A stretch of DNA of 64,000 nucleotides from JBMOMT01 sp049324835 (GTDB lineage Bacteria; Chloroflexota; Anaerolineae; CAYNKW01): contig JBMOMT010000019.1 of the NCBI GenBank assembly GCA_049324835.1, forward strand, positions 62,001 through 126,000. Reading direction: 5' to 3'. This document shows positions 54,780-63,445 of this stretch, piece after piece. The notes under the pieces are model-generated. The model was not told where the DNA came from. It saw only the letters and a program-made list of their open reading frames with translations, and made no database searches. The translations under genes and the position numbers were made by a program. The first letter of the stretch is position 1, and each line of letters opens with the position of its first letter.

Positions 54780-55391
54780 CTATCCGAGTAACTGGCTGAC
54801 CTCGCGGGGCAGACAGATCGGCTCCAGGCTGCAATCGTGGCATTTGGCCCGCTTTTCCGTCGGCGGCGGCATTTCGCCTGCCTGCAGCAGGGCAAAGGCG
54901 CGGGCCACGCTGGCCTGGGTCTGCTGGCGCAGTTGAGCAGTGAACTCGACCCGCTCGCGGCGGCGGTTGCCAAAGTAAAAGACGTAACCGTACGAGGCCA
55001 CACTCAAACGTTCATCCGGCGCGCTGGCCTGGGGCTCGTCGGCGGCCAGCCGTTCTTCCAGGCAGAGGGCCTGCGCACACAGTTGCACGTGATCGTTGAG
55101 CCAGCGGCCCATGCGTCCACGTTTGTATTCGACGGGCACGAGCTGGTTATCCACCTCTTCCAACACGTCGATAAAACCAACCAGGCGCAGCGCGTCCGAG
55201 TAGACATAGACGCGGCGGTGGATCTCTTTATCCCCCTCGCGTTCGCGCCCGGCAGTGTGGGCGCGCTCGTGACGCAGGGTGCCATCCAGCACCGGCGCGT
55301 TGACCTCCATCTCGCCCTGGACGAACATGAGCCAGAAGCGGCGGGCGCAGTATTCGAGCTGGTTCAGCATGGAGATGGGCAAATAGTCCAT
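54780..55391 (-). CDS. cas4: Cas4 exonuclease of CRISPR adaptation
   Basis: 203 aa. The N-terminus is typical (MDYLPISMLNQLEYCARRFW, first cluster Cys), the RecB-like core has GFIDVLEE and VPVEYKRGRMG (Asp...E-x-K), and KCHDCSLEPIC near the end holds the other three Cys of the [4Fe-4S] cluster. Cas4 trims prespacers and selects the PAM. No clear SD before the ATG. Confidence 0.95.
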   Translation of the reverse strand: MDYLPISMLNQLEYCARRFWLMFVQGEMEVNAPVLDGTLRHERAHTAGREREGDKEIHRRVYVYSDALRLVGFIDVLEEVDNQLVPVEYKRGRMGRWLNDHVQLCAQALCLEERLAADEPQASAPDERLSVASYGYVFYFGNRRRERVEFTAQLRQQTQASVARAFALLQAGEMPPPTEKRAKCHDCSLEPICLPREVSQLLG

Positions 55392-55399
55392 TGGTTTGT

Positions 55400-55556
55400 T
55401 GGTCCGTTAGTCATTTGGTCGGATGGTCGGATAGTCGTTTGGTCGGGTGGTCGTTTAGTCGGATAGTTGGATAGTCGTTTGGTCAGACCAGGCGACGACC
55501 CGACTCCCCGACTACCCGACTACCCGACTACCCGACTACCCGACTACCCGACGACA
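55400..55556. repeat. Simple tandem repeats with opposite orientation between cas4 and cas6
   Basis: The right part holds about five to six units of CCCGACTA (55511-55553). The left part holds GGTCGGATAGTCGTTTGG-like degenerate units of roughly the opposite sense (55410-55485). The last units encode the C-terminal RRVVG of Cas6 and its stop. The two halves may pair in RNA. Confidence 0.8.
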
Positions 55557-56390
55557 TTGGCCCATGCCCTGGGCGGTTTTGTAACCCACGCCGCTGTAGA
55601 AGGCAAAATCGGCCAACAGGTTGAGCTGACAACGAAAACGATCCGCTTGTTCACCCCGGCCCATGAGTTTATACGTGACCTGGCCCAAAAAGCCCACCTG
55701 CGGCGAGCGGCCAAAGTGTTGCATCCTGGTTTCGATGTGATATTGTTTGACGACCACATTCTCGGCGACGTATGCTAACAAGTCCTCGTCCAGAAACAGT
55801 TCGGGGAAGGTGAAGGTGTTCCACCTTTTCCACAGGCTACGAAAGACCAGGTCTGGTTCGGGCAGCGGCACCATCTTGAGGCCCCAGGCCTGGCGGCCAA
55901 AACTAAAAACGGTGGGCGAGCCAAAGTCGAGGTCGATCTCGTCCTGGGGTTGTGCCTGGCGGGCGAGCTGGCCGAAGGAAGTGTAACCGGCCCAGGGTGA
56001 AGATTCGGGCGTGGCCAGTATCTCACGCACGACAAAGAGCGCCCGGCCCAGACGGACGACGGGTCGCCCCTTGCCGGTGAGAAAGCGAGCCATAAACTGC
56101 TCAAAGATGGGCTGGTAGAGCACGGTGAAGCGCAAAAAGTAATCCTCGTCGGGCTGCACCGTGACGAGACCATCTTGGGCCTGGCCCACGCCCAGCAGGG
56201 GTGAGACGGTGAAAGGCCGCGTGGGCAGTTGCGGTGCGTGCAGCACCTCGGCCAGGGCCGGGTCGGCCTCACGGACGGTCTGCAGAAAGGCGGCGTGGGC
56301 CTGGTGGCCCAGCGTGGCGCGCACAGTGGCCGGGCGTGTGGGGGTGAGCCGCACGGCGAGGGAGTGGATGGTGCCGTGGTTGTTACTCAT
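55536..56390 (-). CDS. cas6: CRISPR RNA endonuclease Cas6
   Basis: 284 aa from ATG 56390 (GGAG with six-base spacing; the earlier ATG touches the site). Two ferredoxin-like halves; the C-terminal Gly-rich loop GVGYKTAQGMGQCR is the Cas6 hallmark. N-terminal SLAVRLTPTRP and a central FGRSPQVGFLGQVTY fit. It cuts the array transcript inside each repeat, leaving the ATTGAAAC handle. Confidence 0.93.
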   Translation of the reverse strand: MSNNHGTIHSLAVRLTPTRPATVRATLGHQAHAAFLQTVREADPALAEVLHAPQLPTRPFTVSPLLGVGQAQDGLVTVQPDEDYFLRFTVLYQPIFEQFMARFLTGKGRPVVRLGRALFVVREILATPESSPWAGYTSFGQLARQAQPQDEIDLDFGSPTVFSFGRQAWGLKMVPLPEPDLVFRSLWKRWNTFTFPELFLDEDLLAYVAENVVVKQYHIETRMQHFGRSPQVGFLGQVTYKLMGRGEQADRFRCQLNLLADFAFYSGVGYKTAQGMGQCRRVVG

Positions 56391-56518
56391 GAACATCTCC
56401 TAACCCGGTCGAGCCGGAACCAAAAACAGTTTTTCACCACCAAGACACAAAGGTTAAAAGAGAATGGGTGTGTCGGACGCTGGTCTATTTCCTGATTTCT
56501 TGGTGACTGAGCTACCTG

Positions 56519-56555
56519 GCCAGGGCCAGAAACCCATTGGGTCTCTGGCCCTGGC
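56519..56555 (-). terminator. Strong hairpin directly after csc1
   Basis: GCCAGGGCCAGA (56519-56530) pairs perfectly with TCTGGCCCTGGC (56544-56555). It lies four bases past the csc1 stop with no U-tract, so it may stabilise the upstream mRNA or reduce read-through to cas6, cas4, cas1 and cas2. Confidence 0.55.
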
Positions 56556-56559
56556 TCGT

Positions 56560-57234
56560 TTACAACTCGGGAAAGGTGTAGGCCATCCCGGCGGGGATTC
56601 GTATTCCATCTGGCAATTCGTAGTACTGTCCCTCAATGCGCGCGTTGACCACCAGACTGACCGGGGGCATGGAGACCAGATCAAAGGTTGCCAATTGCCC
56701 CGGCACGTCCAAAGGATTGAGTGGGATGGCTGAGATGAATGAACCGCTACGCTCATTGAGCTTGAGCGGCGCACTCGCTTCCACCAACACCTTGCTAGCC
56801 CATTTACCCATCCGGATCCAGCGCGGCAACGTCACCGGCTGCTGGCTGATGACAAAGCACTCGAACTCGCTCTCCGGGGCAAGCTCTTTGGCCCGGCCAT
56901 AGTTCTCCGGAAAGTTGCCTCGCGGGCCGAACCGCTCCGGCTTGCGATAGTACGTCACCTGCGCCATTTTCCACGTGATCAACAAATAGCCCCATTGAAG
57001 AGGCCTCGCCGGTGTGACATAGATACCCACGTCGTTGAGCTTTGCCAGGTCCCCAGCATAGTTGGGCCGATAGCCACTGGCAAAGTAAGGCGCGCGAATC
57101 AACCGCTCGTTGAACAGCGCATAAGCAAGCGCATAGTTGTGCAGGTAACGCTCGGTTTCGTACAACGTGCCCATCTCGCGCGTGGCGTAGAACAACGAAT
57201 CGTGCAACGTCAGGCGACACCGCATGATGACCAT
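56560..57234 (-). CDS. csc1: Csc1 (Cas5-type subunit of I-D Cascade)
   Basis: 224 aa, start with GGAGG seven bases upstream. RCRLTLHDSLFYATREMGTL, then YLHNYALAYALF and YVTPARP, as in Csc1/Cas5d of subtype I-D. It binds the crRNA 5' handle and contacts Cas10d. It follows csc2 by 11 bases. Confidence 0.93.
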   Translation of the reverse strand: MVIMRCRLTLHDSLFYATREMGTLYETERYLHNYALAYALFNERLIRAPYFASGYRPNYAGDLAKLNDVGIYVTPARPLQWGYLLITWKMAQVTYYRKPERFGPRGNFPENYGRAKELAPESEFECFVISQQPVTLPRWIRMGKWASKVLVEASAPLKLNERSGSFISAIPLNPLDVPGQLATFDLVSMPPVSLVVNARIEGQYYELPDGIRIPAGMAYTFPEL

Positions 57235-57245
57235 CGGCGGCCTCC

Positions 57246-58244
57246 TTACTTGCCTTTTTTGCTCTTGGCACCATAGGTTTGAGCGTAATCGTCCGATGTT
57301 TTGCTCAATACCTTGAGCAATCCTCCCAGCCGTTTTTCGTCCTGATACAGCGCCGTCACCTCACCGCGCAGCGATTCTACGTCCGCTCCGACTATCTCCC
57401 GCACTTTGGCTACCGGATCATCGGCAATCAAGGTGCGATAAACCGTTTGCGCAGCAGCTGTGACAGCTTCGCGCGTCAGTGGCTCGCTCCACCGGTCGTT
57501 ATCTTGCAGCACGTCGTACATGGCCTGAGAGAAGCGCAGATTGGAGAAAATCTCCCCATTGGCGAATACGACAGCGATCAGGTGATTGTGGACCTTGCCA
57601 GTGCGGGTGTCCTGGGCGCCGTAGCGGTCGGTGCGCAGCAGGTTGCCCAACACGTACACGAATCCCTCGTAGGTTGGGTCGCGCAGCGTGACCACCGCCG
57701 GAAAGTACACCTGTGGCACGATATGGTCTTGCTCGCCGAAGGATGAGCGTGTCTCACCTTTCTGAGTCATCGTGCCGTGCTCGTAGAGCGCGTTGAACGA
57801 AAACGCTTTGTGCGATTGCTCGTAGGGCGTGATCGAAAAGGCCGAATCCACGTAGACCTTGGACTTTTCCGCGCCCTCGCTGCCAATCGCATATCCGTAC
57901 AAGATGCAGTCTGGGCAGCGCTTGCAGAAAGCGTCACTGTTGTACTCGCACTTGCTCTCTCCGTCGGCAGAGATGATGTCGTAATAACGCAACAGCTCTC
58001 GCCCGGTCAGCCGCTCCGGCGACGATTGCTTGCGCTTGAACATCACCAGCCGCGAGAGCGGCGCGCTGCGTTTCAGTCCGGCCTGCACGCGAATCACGTT
58101 CAGCGTGCCGTCGGTCTGGAACAACGGGAACGACTCAGTTTCGCGCACCAGCGCAAAGTGAACGTAGCGCCCCTGCGGAACCTGGGGAATGGCGTCTAGA
58201 AACAGGGCCGCATTGCCTTGCAGTGAATCGAGCATGTTAGACAT
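57246..58244 (-). CDS. csc2: Csc2 (Cas7-type backbone subunit of I-D Cascade)
   Basis: 332 aa from ATG 58244 (GGAGG six bases upstream). VHFALVRETESFPLFQTDGT, LLRYYDIISADGE, Cys-rich CKRCPDCILYGYA thumb, and VPQVYFPAVVTLRDPTYEGF match Csc2. Several copies coat the crRNA; in I-D complexes Csc2 also cuts single-stranded target. The start lies 11 bases after cas10d. Confidence 0.95.
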   Translation of the reverse strand: MSNMLDSLQGNAALFLDAIPQVPQGRYVHFALVRETESFPLFQTDGTLNVIRVQAGLKRSAPLSRLVMFKRKQSSPERLTGRELLRYYDIISADGESKCEYNSDAFCKRCPDCILYGYAIGSEGAEKSKVYVDSAFSITPYEQSHKAFSFNALYEHGTMTQKGETRSSFGEQDHIVPQVYFPAVVTLRDPTYEGFVYVLGNLLRTDRYGAQDTRTGKVHNHLIAVVFANGEIFSNLRFSQAMYDVLQDNDRWSEPLTREAVTAAAQTVYRTLIADDPVAKVREIVGADVESLRGEVTALYQDEKRLGGLLKVLSKTSDDYAQTYGAKSKKGK

Positions 58245-58255
58245 TACTTTCCTCC

Positions 58256-61200
58256 TTATGATTTGGCCTTGCGGCCATAGTGTTGCAGGTAATAAAAGCG
58301 TGCTGCGGAACGGATGCGGTTGGTCCGCTCGCGCAAGATCGCTCGATCGCCATAGCAATAACTGTTAAAGACCTCGTCCAGAAACAGCCGGGCAAATTCT
58401 TCGATCTTTTGGCGCGACAAGGCAATGCGCTCAGGATAAGACCCTATTTCCTTGTTGGTGGCAATCGGGTCGAACCCATCGGCCTGCCCACCGCGCACGC
58501 GCTCCTGGTCGTCATTGACTGCGCCGGCAACCAGCAGTGACAGATCATCGCCATCAGTTTGTGGATCGCTCTCGATGGTCACATCCAGCGCCGTCATCAG
58601 CGGGCGCAGCACGGCGTGGGCCGAATCTAGCTTGCCAAATTCGGCCTGGTAAAACTGCGCATAAGCGTCTACGATCTCGCCAATAAAGCCCATGTTTGCT
58701 TCACCTCCTAACGCTTGATAGATTTCAACGTACCGTTGAACGTCCCAATCGGGAATGCCTTTTGGCTCATTGCCTCCTTTTTTGCCTTTGTCCTTCTTTT
58801 TGCTGCGCGCTTTGCGGTCGTAATAGGCAAACACGTGCAGCGGGTCGGTCGCCACGTCTTTGGCGACGGCGTTGATCTGCGGCCAGTGCAAATCTTTGGG
58901 TTCGGCGAACACATCCAGGTGCAGGTCATAGAGTTGTAGCAGACGGATCAAATAATCGCCGGTTTCGTCCACGCGGAAGCGGTCGCGGCCCAATATGTGG
59001 CGGGTGAAGCCGTGCGGCGCATCGAGCACCGTCGTCTCGCGGAAATCCGCCCCCGTCCCGAACACTGGCGCGAACGACGGCGTGATGACGACCTTGACGT
59101 TGAGTAGCAGCGGCAGCGCCAGGCCATAGAGCGTGGGCAGAACCCAGGCGTCGGTGTCGGTGGGCTTTTTGCCCAACGGGCGCAGCGCAAACGAGAATAG
59201 TCCGGCGGCGGCGTGCTCCGAATAGTGCGGGCGCAGAATGGTGTAACTATGCCCCTCTTCGTCGCCGCGCTCAAGACCTTCGTAGGTCACCAAGTTCGCC
59301 GCCGTAAAGCCATTCTTGCGCAAGTGATTGATCAGCCCAAAGATGTTCATGTCCTCGAGTTCGTTGAGATAGGTTTTTACCACCAGAGCCGTCTCCGACG
59401 TGAAAAAATAGGTCGGGTACAGGTAAAGTTGAACCGGCTTGTTGCCTTCATCCAGCCCAGGCTGCTGCACGCGCCGCAGGATCATCTCAATGCGGCATAC
59501 AGGGCATACCCCTCGAATGACTGTCGTACCAGCCAGAGGATTCTTGTTGCTATACTGCTGGTTAATGAAAGGGATCTCGGTTGTTTCTTGCGGCACGCCA
59601 TCATACGAACTGGAACACAGACTGCACACCGGGCGGCGGCGGCTTTTGTTCTCCGTGTAGCAGCCCAGTTCTTCGGCGAACTTGAGATGTCCACCTTCTA
59701 CCCGGTGTTGGCCGCTCACCTCAACGCGCGAAACGATATAGTCTTTCACGCTATCGCCAATCGAGTTCGCCGCCCGGCCCTCGATGCCCTGCTCTTCAAT
59801 CCAGAACTGCACTCGCTCGGCCAAATCCATCATACATTCGTCAATCTGGCTATCGTCAATTCCACTGTGAGCCTGCACGTAGCGCGCCGCTGCGTAAAAC
59901 CATCCAAAATATGTGCCGCCTTTTTGTCGCGTCGCTTCTTCGGCCGAGATTTCCGGCTTCAGGCCCAACACACTCAATAGCAAGGGGGCTACATCGGGCG
60001 CTTTTTTGAACGTATCGCGCACGGTGCGGTACACAAACGTCAGGTACTCGCCGAGCCGATCCACACGCACGTCATCCAGCAACTCTTTTGACCGGACCAA
60101 GTCAGTCTGCAACTGTTCTACCTGTACAGGGTCGCCCACACGCTTTAGCACGTCATTGACCGACTCACCGGTAAAGAATCCATACAGGCGCGGCGTGGCG
60201 TGACTGATGGCAATGCGCATCGCTTTGCGCCGCCCGGCATCCAGCACACCGCTCAGGCCAGTCAACTCGTATAACGCCGACGAGGGAATAAAGCCCGTGC
60301 CGGCCCGACGCACGCCAAAATTCTCACTGTTACTCACGATGTCTACGATCTGTGCCCAGACTGTTTCCGCCAGCGTGTCAGCGTTTGTTTGCGCCTCAAC
60401 TCCCGGCGCCGCCAGGTACACCACACCATTCGGAAAAAATAGAAACGGCTCATACCCCTGCGCCTGGAGCGACTGCATCATCGCGTTGTTGATCAGGTTG
60501 GAAATCAGGCCCCGTACCTCGGTCAACCGGTGATAGGCCAGCCGGGGCGCTTGCTCTGCGCCGAACAGTATCTTGAGCTTGGTGCTCAGATTGGTTGCCC
60601 GGTCGCGGTCGTCGGCCCCGCGCTCGGCCACGTCAGATGGCGAGGTGATATGCACCAGCACGTCAGCGAACGAGGAGAGCAGACGCAACACTTCCAGGCG
60701 GCGCGGGTGCGTCTTGAGGCCGGTAAACTCGCGCACGCTGAGGTTAGCTCCCTCGACCGTCTGCGTGTTCTGCGCCAGGAAGGCGATGTCGTCCAGGTAC
60801 TCTTGCCATTCTACCAGAAAGCCGTCAAAGTTCAACGTTTCACCCAAACTGGCGATGACCTGCCGAATGACGGGCAAATCTCCGGCGGCTACCCGGATGC
60901 CATAGACTTTGGTGTAATCGTGGACGACGTAACCCAGCAACCACAGCCGCTTTTCCCGATCGTTCAATGCCTTGTCCGGCGGCAGCTTTTCGGCCACGCG
61001 CATGCCGGCAAAGACGCCGTTCAGGATGTGGGTCGCCATACTCTGGTCGTGCTTGTGGCTGAACTTTTCCAGCGCTTCAGGCGGGACGCGCGGCAAGTCT
61101 GCTGGCAGGCGCGGGTCGTCCAATACTTGCGCCCGTCCCGACCCGCCCAGCGCCGGGACGGCGGCAAAGTGGGTCAGAATGGCCGGAGCCAACGCCTCTA

Positions 61201-61264
61201 CAAAGTCAACCAATGCCGGGTCGCGTCCGGCCACGGCGCGACGAAGTAAAGTCTGGTGAATCAT
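58256..61264 (-). CDS. cas10d: Cas10d (Csc3), large subunit with HD nuclease domain
   Basis: 1002 aa; start with AGGAGG five bases upstream. N-terminal HD nuclease: EKFSHKHDQSMATHILNG and LLGYVVHDYTKVYG. A Zn-binding set lies in the middle (CSLCSSSYDG; GVCPVCRIEM). A charged Lys-rich loop (RKARSKKKDKGKKG) near residue 820 is disordered-looking. No GGDD cyclase motif, as expected for I-D. It recognises the PAM and carries the nuclease that Cas3 lacks in this subtype. Confidence 0.96.
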   Translation of the reverse strand: MIHQTLLRRAVAGRDPALVDFVEALAPAILTHFAAVPALGGSGRAQVLDDPRLPADLPRVPPEALEKFSHKHDQSMATHILNGVFAGMRVAEKLPPDKALNDREKRLWLLGYVVHDYTKVYGIRVAAGDLPVIRQVIASLGETLNFDGFLVEWQEYLDDIAFLAQNTQTVEGANLSVREFTGLKTHPRRLEVLRLLSSFADVLVHITSPSDVAERGADDRDRATNLSTKLKILFGAEQAPRLAYHRLTEVRGLISNLINNAMMQSLQAQGYEPFLFFPNGVVYLAAPGVEAQTNADTLAETVWAQIVDIVSNSENFGVRRAGTGFIPSSALYELTGLSGVLDAGRRKAMRIAISHATPRLYGFFTGESVNDVLKRVGDPVQVEQLQTDLVRSKELLDDVRVDRLGEYLTFVYRTVRDTFKKAPDVAPLLLSVLGLKPEISAEEATRQKGGTYFGWFYAAARYVQAHSGIDDSQIDECMMDLAERVQFWIEEQGIEGRAANSIGDSVKDYIVSRVEVSGQHRVEGGHLKFAEELGCYTENKSRRRPVCSLCSSSYDGVPQETTEIPFINQQYSNKNPLAGTTVIRGVCPVCRIEMILRRVQQPGLDEGNKPVQLYLYPTYFFTSETALVVKTYLNELEDMNIFGLINHLRKNGFTAANLVTYEGLERGDEEGHSYTILRPHYSEHAAAGLFSFALRPLGKKPTDTDAWVLPTLYGLALPLLLNVKVVITPSFAPVFGTGADFRETTVLDAPHGFTRHILGRDRFRVDETGDYLIRLLQLYDLHLDVFAEPKDLHWPQINAVAKDVATDPLHVFAYYDRKARSKKKDKGKKGGNEPKGIPDWDVQRYVEIYQALGGEANMGFIGEIVDAYAQFYQAEFGKLDSAHAVLRPLMTALDVTIESDPQTDGDDLSLLVAGAVNDDQERVRGGQADGFDPIATNKEIGSYPERIALSRQKIEEFARLFLDEVFNSYCYGDRAILRERTNRIRSAARFYYLQHYGRKAKS

Positions 61265-61273
61265 TTTTGCCTC

Positions 61274-63415
61274 CTAACAAATAATCGGCTCATTTTCCAC
61301 ATCCTTGTTCTTCCAGCCCAACAACTGCGCTTCCAACATTAGCGCCGCTTTGCCAAAGGCCAGCGTGTAATCACGGTTGCGGTGAATGTCTACCGCCGTG
61401 TAGAGCGGAAAGTGCGCTGGCAGACGCAATATCCGCCGCAGCTCGCGGGGGTCGCGTCGCGTGGCGTAACACACCACTGCCTGCCGTTTCAATACTTCGT
61501 TGACCGCCGGCAACTGCACGCTCGTCGGCTCGGCAATCGCCAGTCCGCGTAACACGAACACCTGATCGCTCCACAGCGACAGGTCTTCACTCACCTTGAG
61601 CTTGAGCCATTCGCGCTCGGCGTTGAACTGCACGATTTTGAGGACCAGCGGCCGGTCACCTTTGCCTCGCATCGTATACTTGAGCGCAGCCCGCGCATCG
61701 TTGCGCTGCACTGCATCGGCAAACCGCTTGGCTACGGCGCGCTCGTACTCATCTTGCGTGACCACCTCGTACACCGCGCTTTGCACCAGCGAGAATAGAT
61801 CGTAGGCCAGAAAGCTCTCCGGCTCGATCGTCGCGTCCCAACAGCCCACCTGAAATGGCGAACTGCCCCGGAAGGCGATCACCTCATCCAGGATCGGCAT
61901 CCGCTCTTGAGCGTGTTGTTTGTCCGACAAATACCAGTACCGTTTGCGCGCGCTGCCCAGGTCCGCCAGTTGAAGCAAGTGTTCGTAGCGTTGTGTCAGG
62001 TCAGCCGCCAGGCCATCGTAAGCCCTCTGCGATTTATTCAGTCCCAACACATTGACGATGTGTACGGCTTGCAATACCCCCCATCGCTTGGCATACTTGA
62101 AGAAATCGCTCTCGACCGGAAACGCCGACTGAACGGCCGGCGTCAGGTGCTCTGCGCGATTGACTGCGCCGCCGTCGGCTACGCCATGCTCCGCCAATGC
62201 CTGAACCAGCCGCTCGTAAACCCAGGGCGTCTTGCCGGAAATCAGCGCGTGCGCCTCGTAACGCTCGAACGCCGCTTCGCCCATTCTGTAACGCCCCAGC
62301 CGTCCCAACCGTTGCAGAAACGTGCCAGCGTTGGTGGACTCGAAAATCAACAGATTGATGTTGAAATCCACACCCACGTCAATCGTCGAAGTGCCTACCA
62401 CGATGTCTTTTTGCAGCGACACCTTGCGCCGTTCGGCGTCGGTCAGGCCGGTGTTCTCCCCCACGCTGATGCCTCGCGAACTCAAGACCTCGTCCAGCAT
62501 CCGCGCTATCCGTCGCGCTGCCGCCACGCTGTTGACAATGACGGCCGACTTGGGGCGCGGCGACTGGCTCTCCCAAAATGCGTCCAGTTCCTCGACGTGC
62601 TCATATAGCCAATCCTCGGCGGACTGCTTTTCACCCAGGCGGTGGATGCTCAACGCGGCCGGGTGTAGCACCGGCCGGCAGTCTGAGCTGCCTTCGTTGC
62701 TGTACACACCTTCAATCGTCTGGTAGCGCAAGCCGCTCCGCCTGACCATTTCGAACAAAATCTCGTTGGGCGTGGCCGAGGAAAAGAGGAATTTGTGCCT
62801 GCCTCCGTTTTCGTGGATGTACAGCGCCGCCGTGAGCGCGGCGATAATCTGCGGCATGGCAAAGATGTGAAACTCGTCCAAGACAAACGAGTCAAAGTTG
62901 GTACACAGACTGTAGGGCAGCTCTTGCTCGCTAAAGATGCCCGAACCATAGCGATAGTTCATCACCAGGCTAAAGATGTCCGGGTTGGTCAGGATAACGT
63001 TGTGGTTATCGAAACGTTCTTTGAGCGCATCGCCCCGGCGATTGAATTCGTACTGCTCGGCAAACTGTGTGATCGCCGCTCCCGACAAGGCGCAGTAGGG
63101 AAACGAACGCTTGAAAGCGCGTATATAGTTCTCAAACTGCCGCTCCTGGTCGCGCGATAATTCGTTGGTGGGATACATGCCAAAAGTGTGGTATTGCGGC
63201 TCGATCAGAACCGGCAAATACGCCGCCAGGCTCTTCCCATCCCCCGTCATCGCCGTGTTAAAGATGACATCGGCGTCGCCTGTGGTGAGCGCCTGGTACG
63301 TCTCTACCTGGTGCGACGACAACCGCCAACTCTCCGGCAATCGCGCCGCGACCTCCGGCGGTACATCTTTTTCCTGCGCCAGTTTTGACCACACGGGCAA
63401 CGTTGTGATATGCAC
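61274..63415 (-). CDS. cas3: Cas3' helicase of subtype I-D (no HD domain)
   Basis: 713 aa from GTG 63415, chosen because GAGGAG lies exactly eight bases upstream; the earlier GTG (63424) overlaps that site. Superfamily 2 motifs: Walker A NTAMTGDGKSLAAY, DEFH box SFVLDEFHIFAM, FSSATPNEI, and GTSTIDVGVDFNI plus QRLGRLGRYRM. No HD nuclease domain, the mark of I-D where the HD is on Cas10d. It unwinds target DNA. Confidence 0.95.
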   Translation of the reverse strand: MHITTLPVWSKLAQEKDVPPEVAARLPESWRLSSHQVETYQALTTGDADVIFNTAMTGDGKSLAAYLPVLIEPQYHTFGMYPTNELSRDQERQFENYIRAFKRSFPYCALSGAAITQFAEQYEFNRRGDALKERFDNHNVILTNPDIFSLVMNYRYGSGIFSEQELPYSLCTNFDSFVLDEFHIFAMPQIIAALTAALYIHENGGRHKFLFSSATPNEILFEMVRRSGLRYQTIEGVYSNEGSSDCRPVLHPAALSIHRLGEKQSAEDWLYEHVEELDAFWESQSPRPKSAVIVNSVAAARRIARMLDEVLSSRGISVGENTGLTDAERRKVSLQKDIVVGTSTIDVGVDFNINLLIFESTNAGTFLQRLGRLGRYRMGEAAFERYEAHALISGKTPWVYERLVQALAEHGVADGGAVNRAEHLTPAVQSAFPVESDFFKYAKRWGVLQAVHIVNVLGLNKSQRAYDGLAADLTQRYEHLLQLADLGSARKRYWYLSDKQHAQERMPILDEVIAFRGSSPFQVGCWDATIEPESFLAYDLFSLVQSAVYEVVTQDEYERAVAKRFADAVQRNDARAALKYTMRGKGDRPLVLKIVQFNAEREWLKLKVSEDLSLWSDQVFVLRGLAIAEPTSVQLPAVNEVLKRQAVVCYATRRDPRELRRILRLPAHFPLYTAVDIHRNRDYTLAFGKAALMLEAQLLGWKNKDVENEPIIC

Positions 63416-63445
63416 GTTACTCACTCCTCATCCTCATCTTTACCC

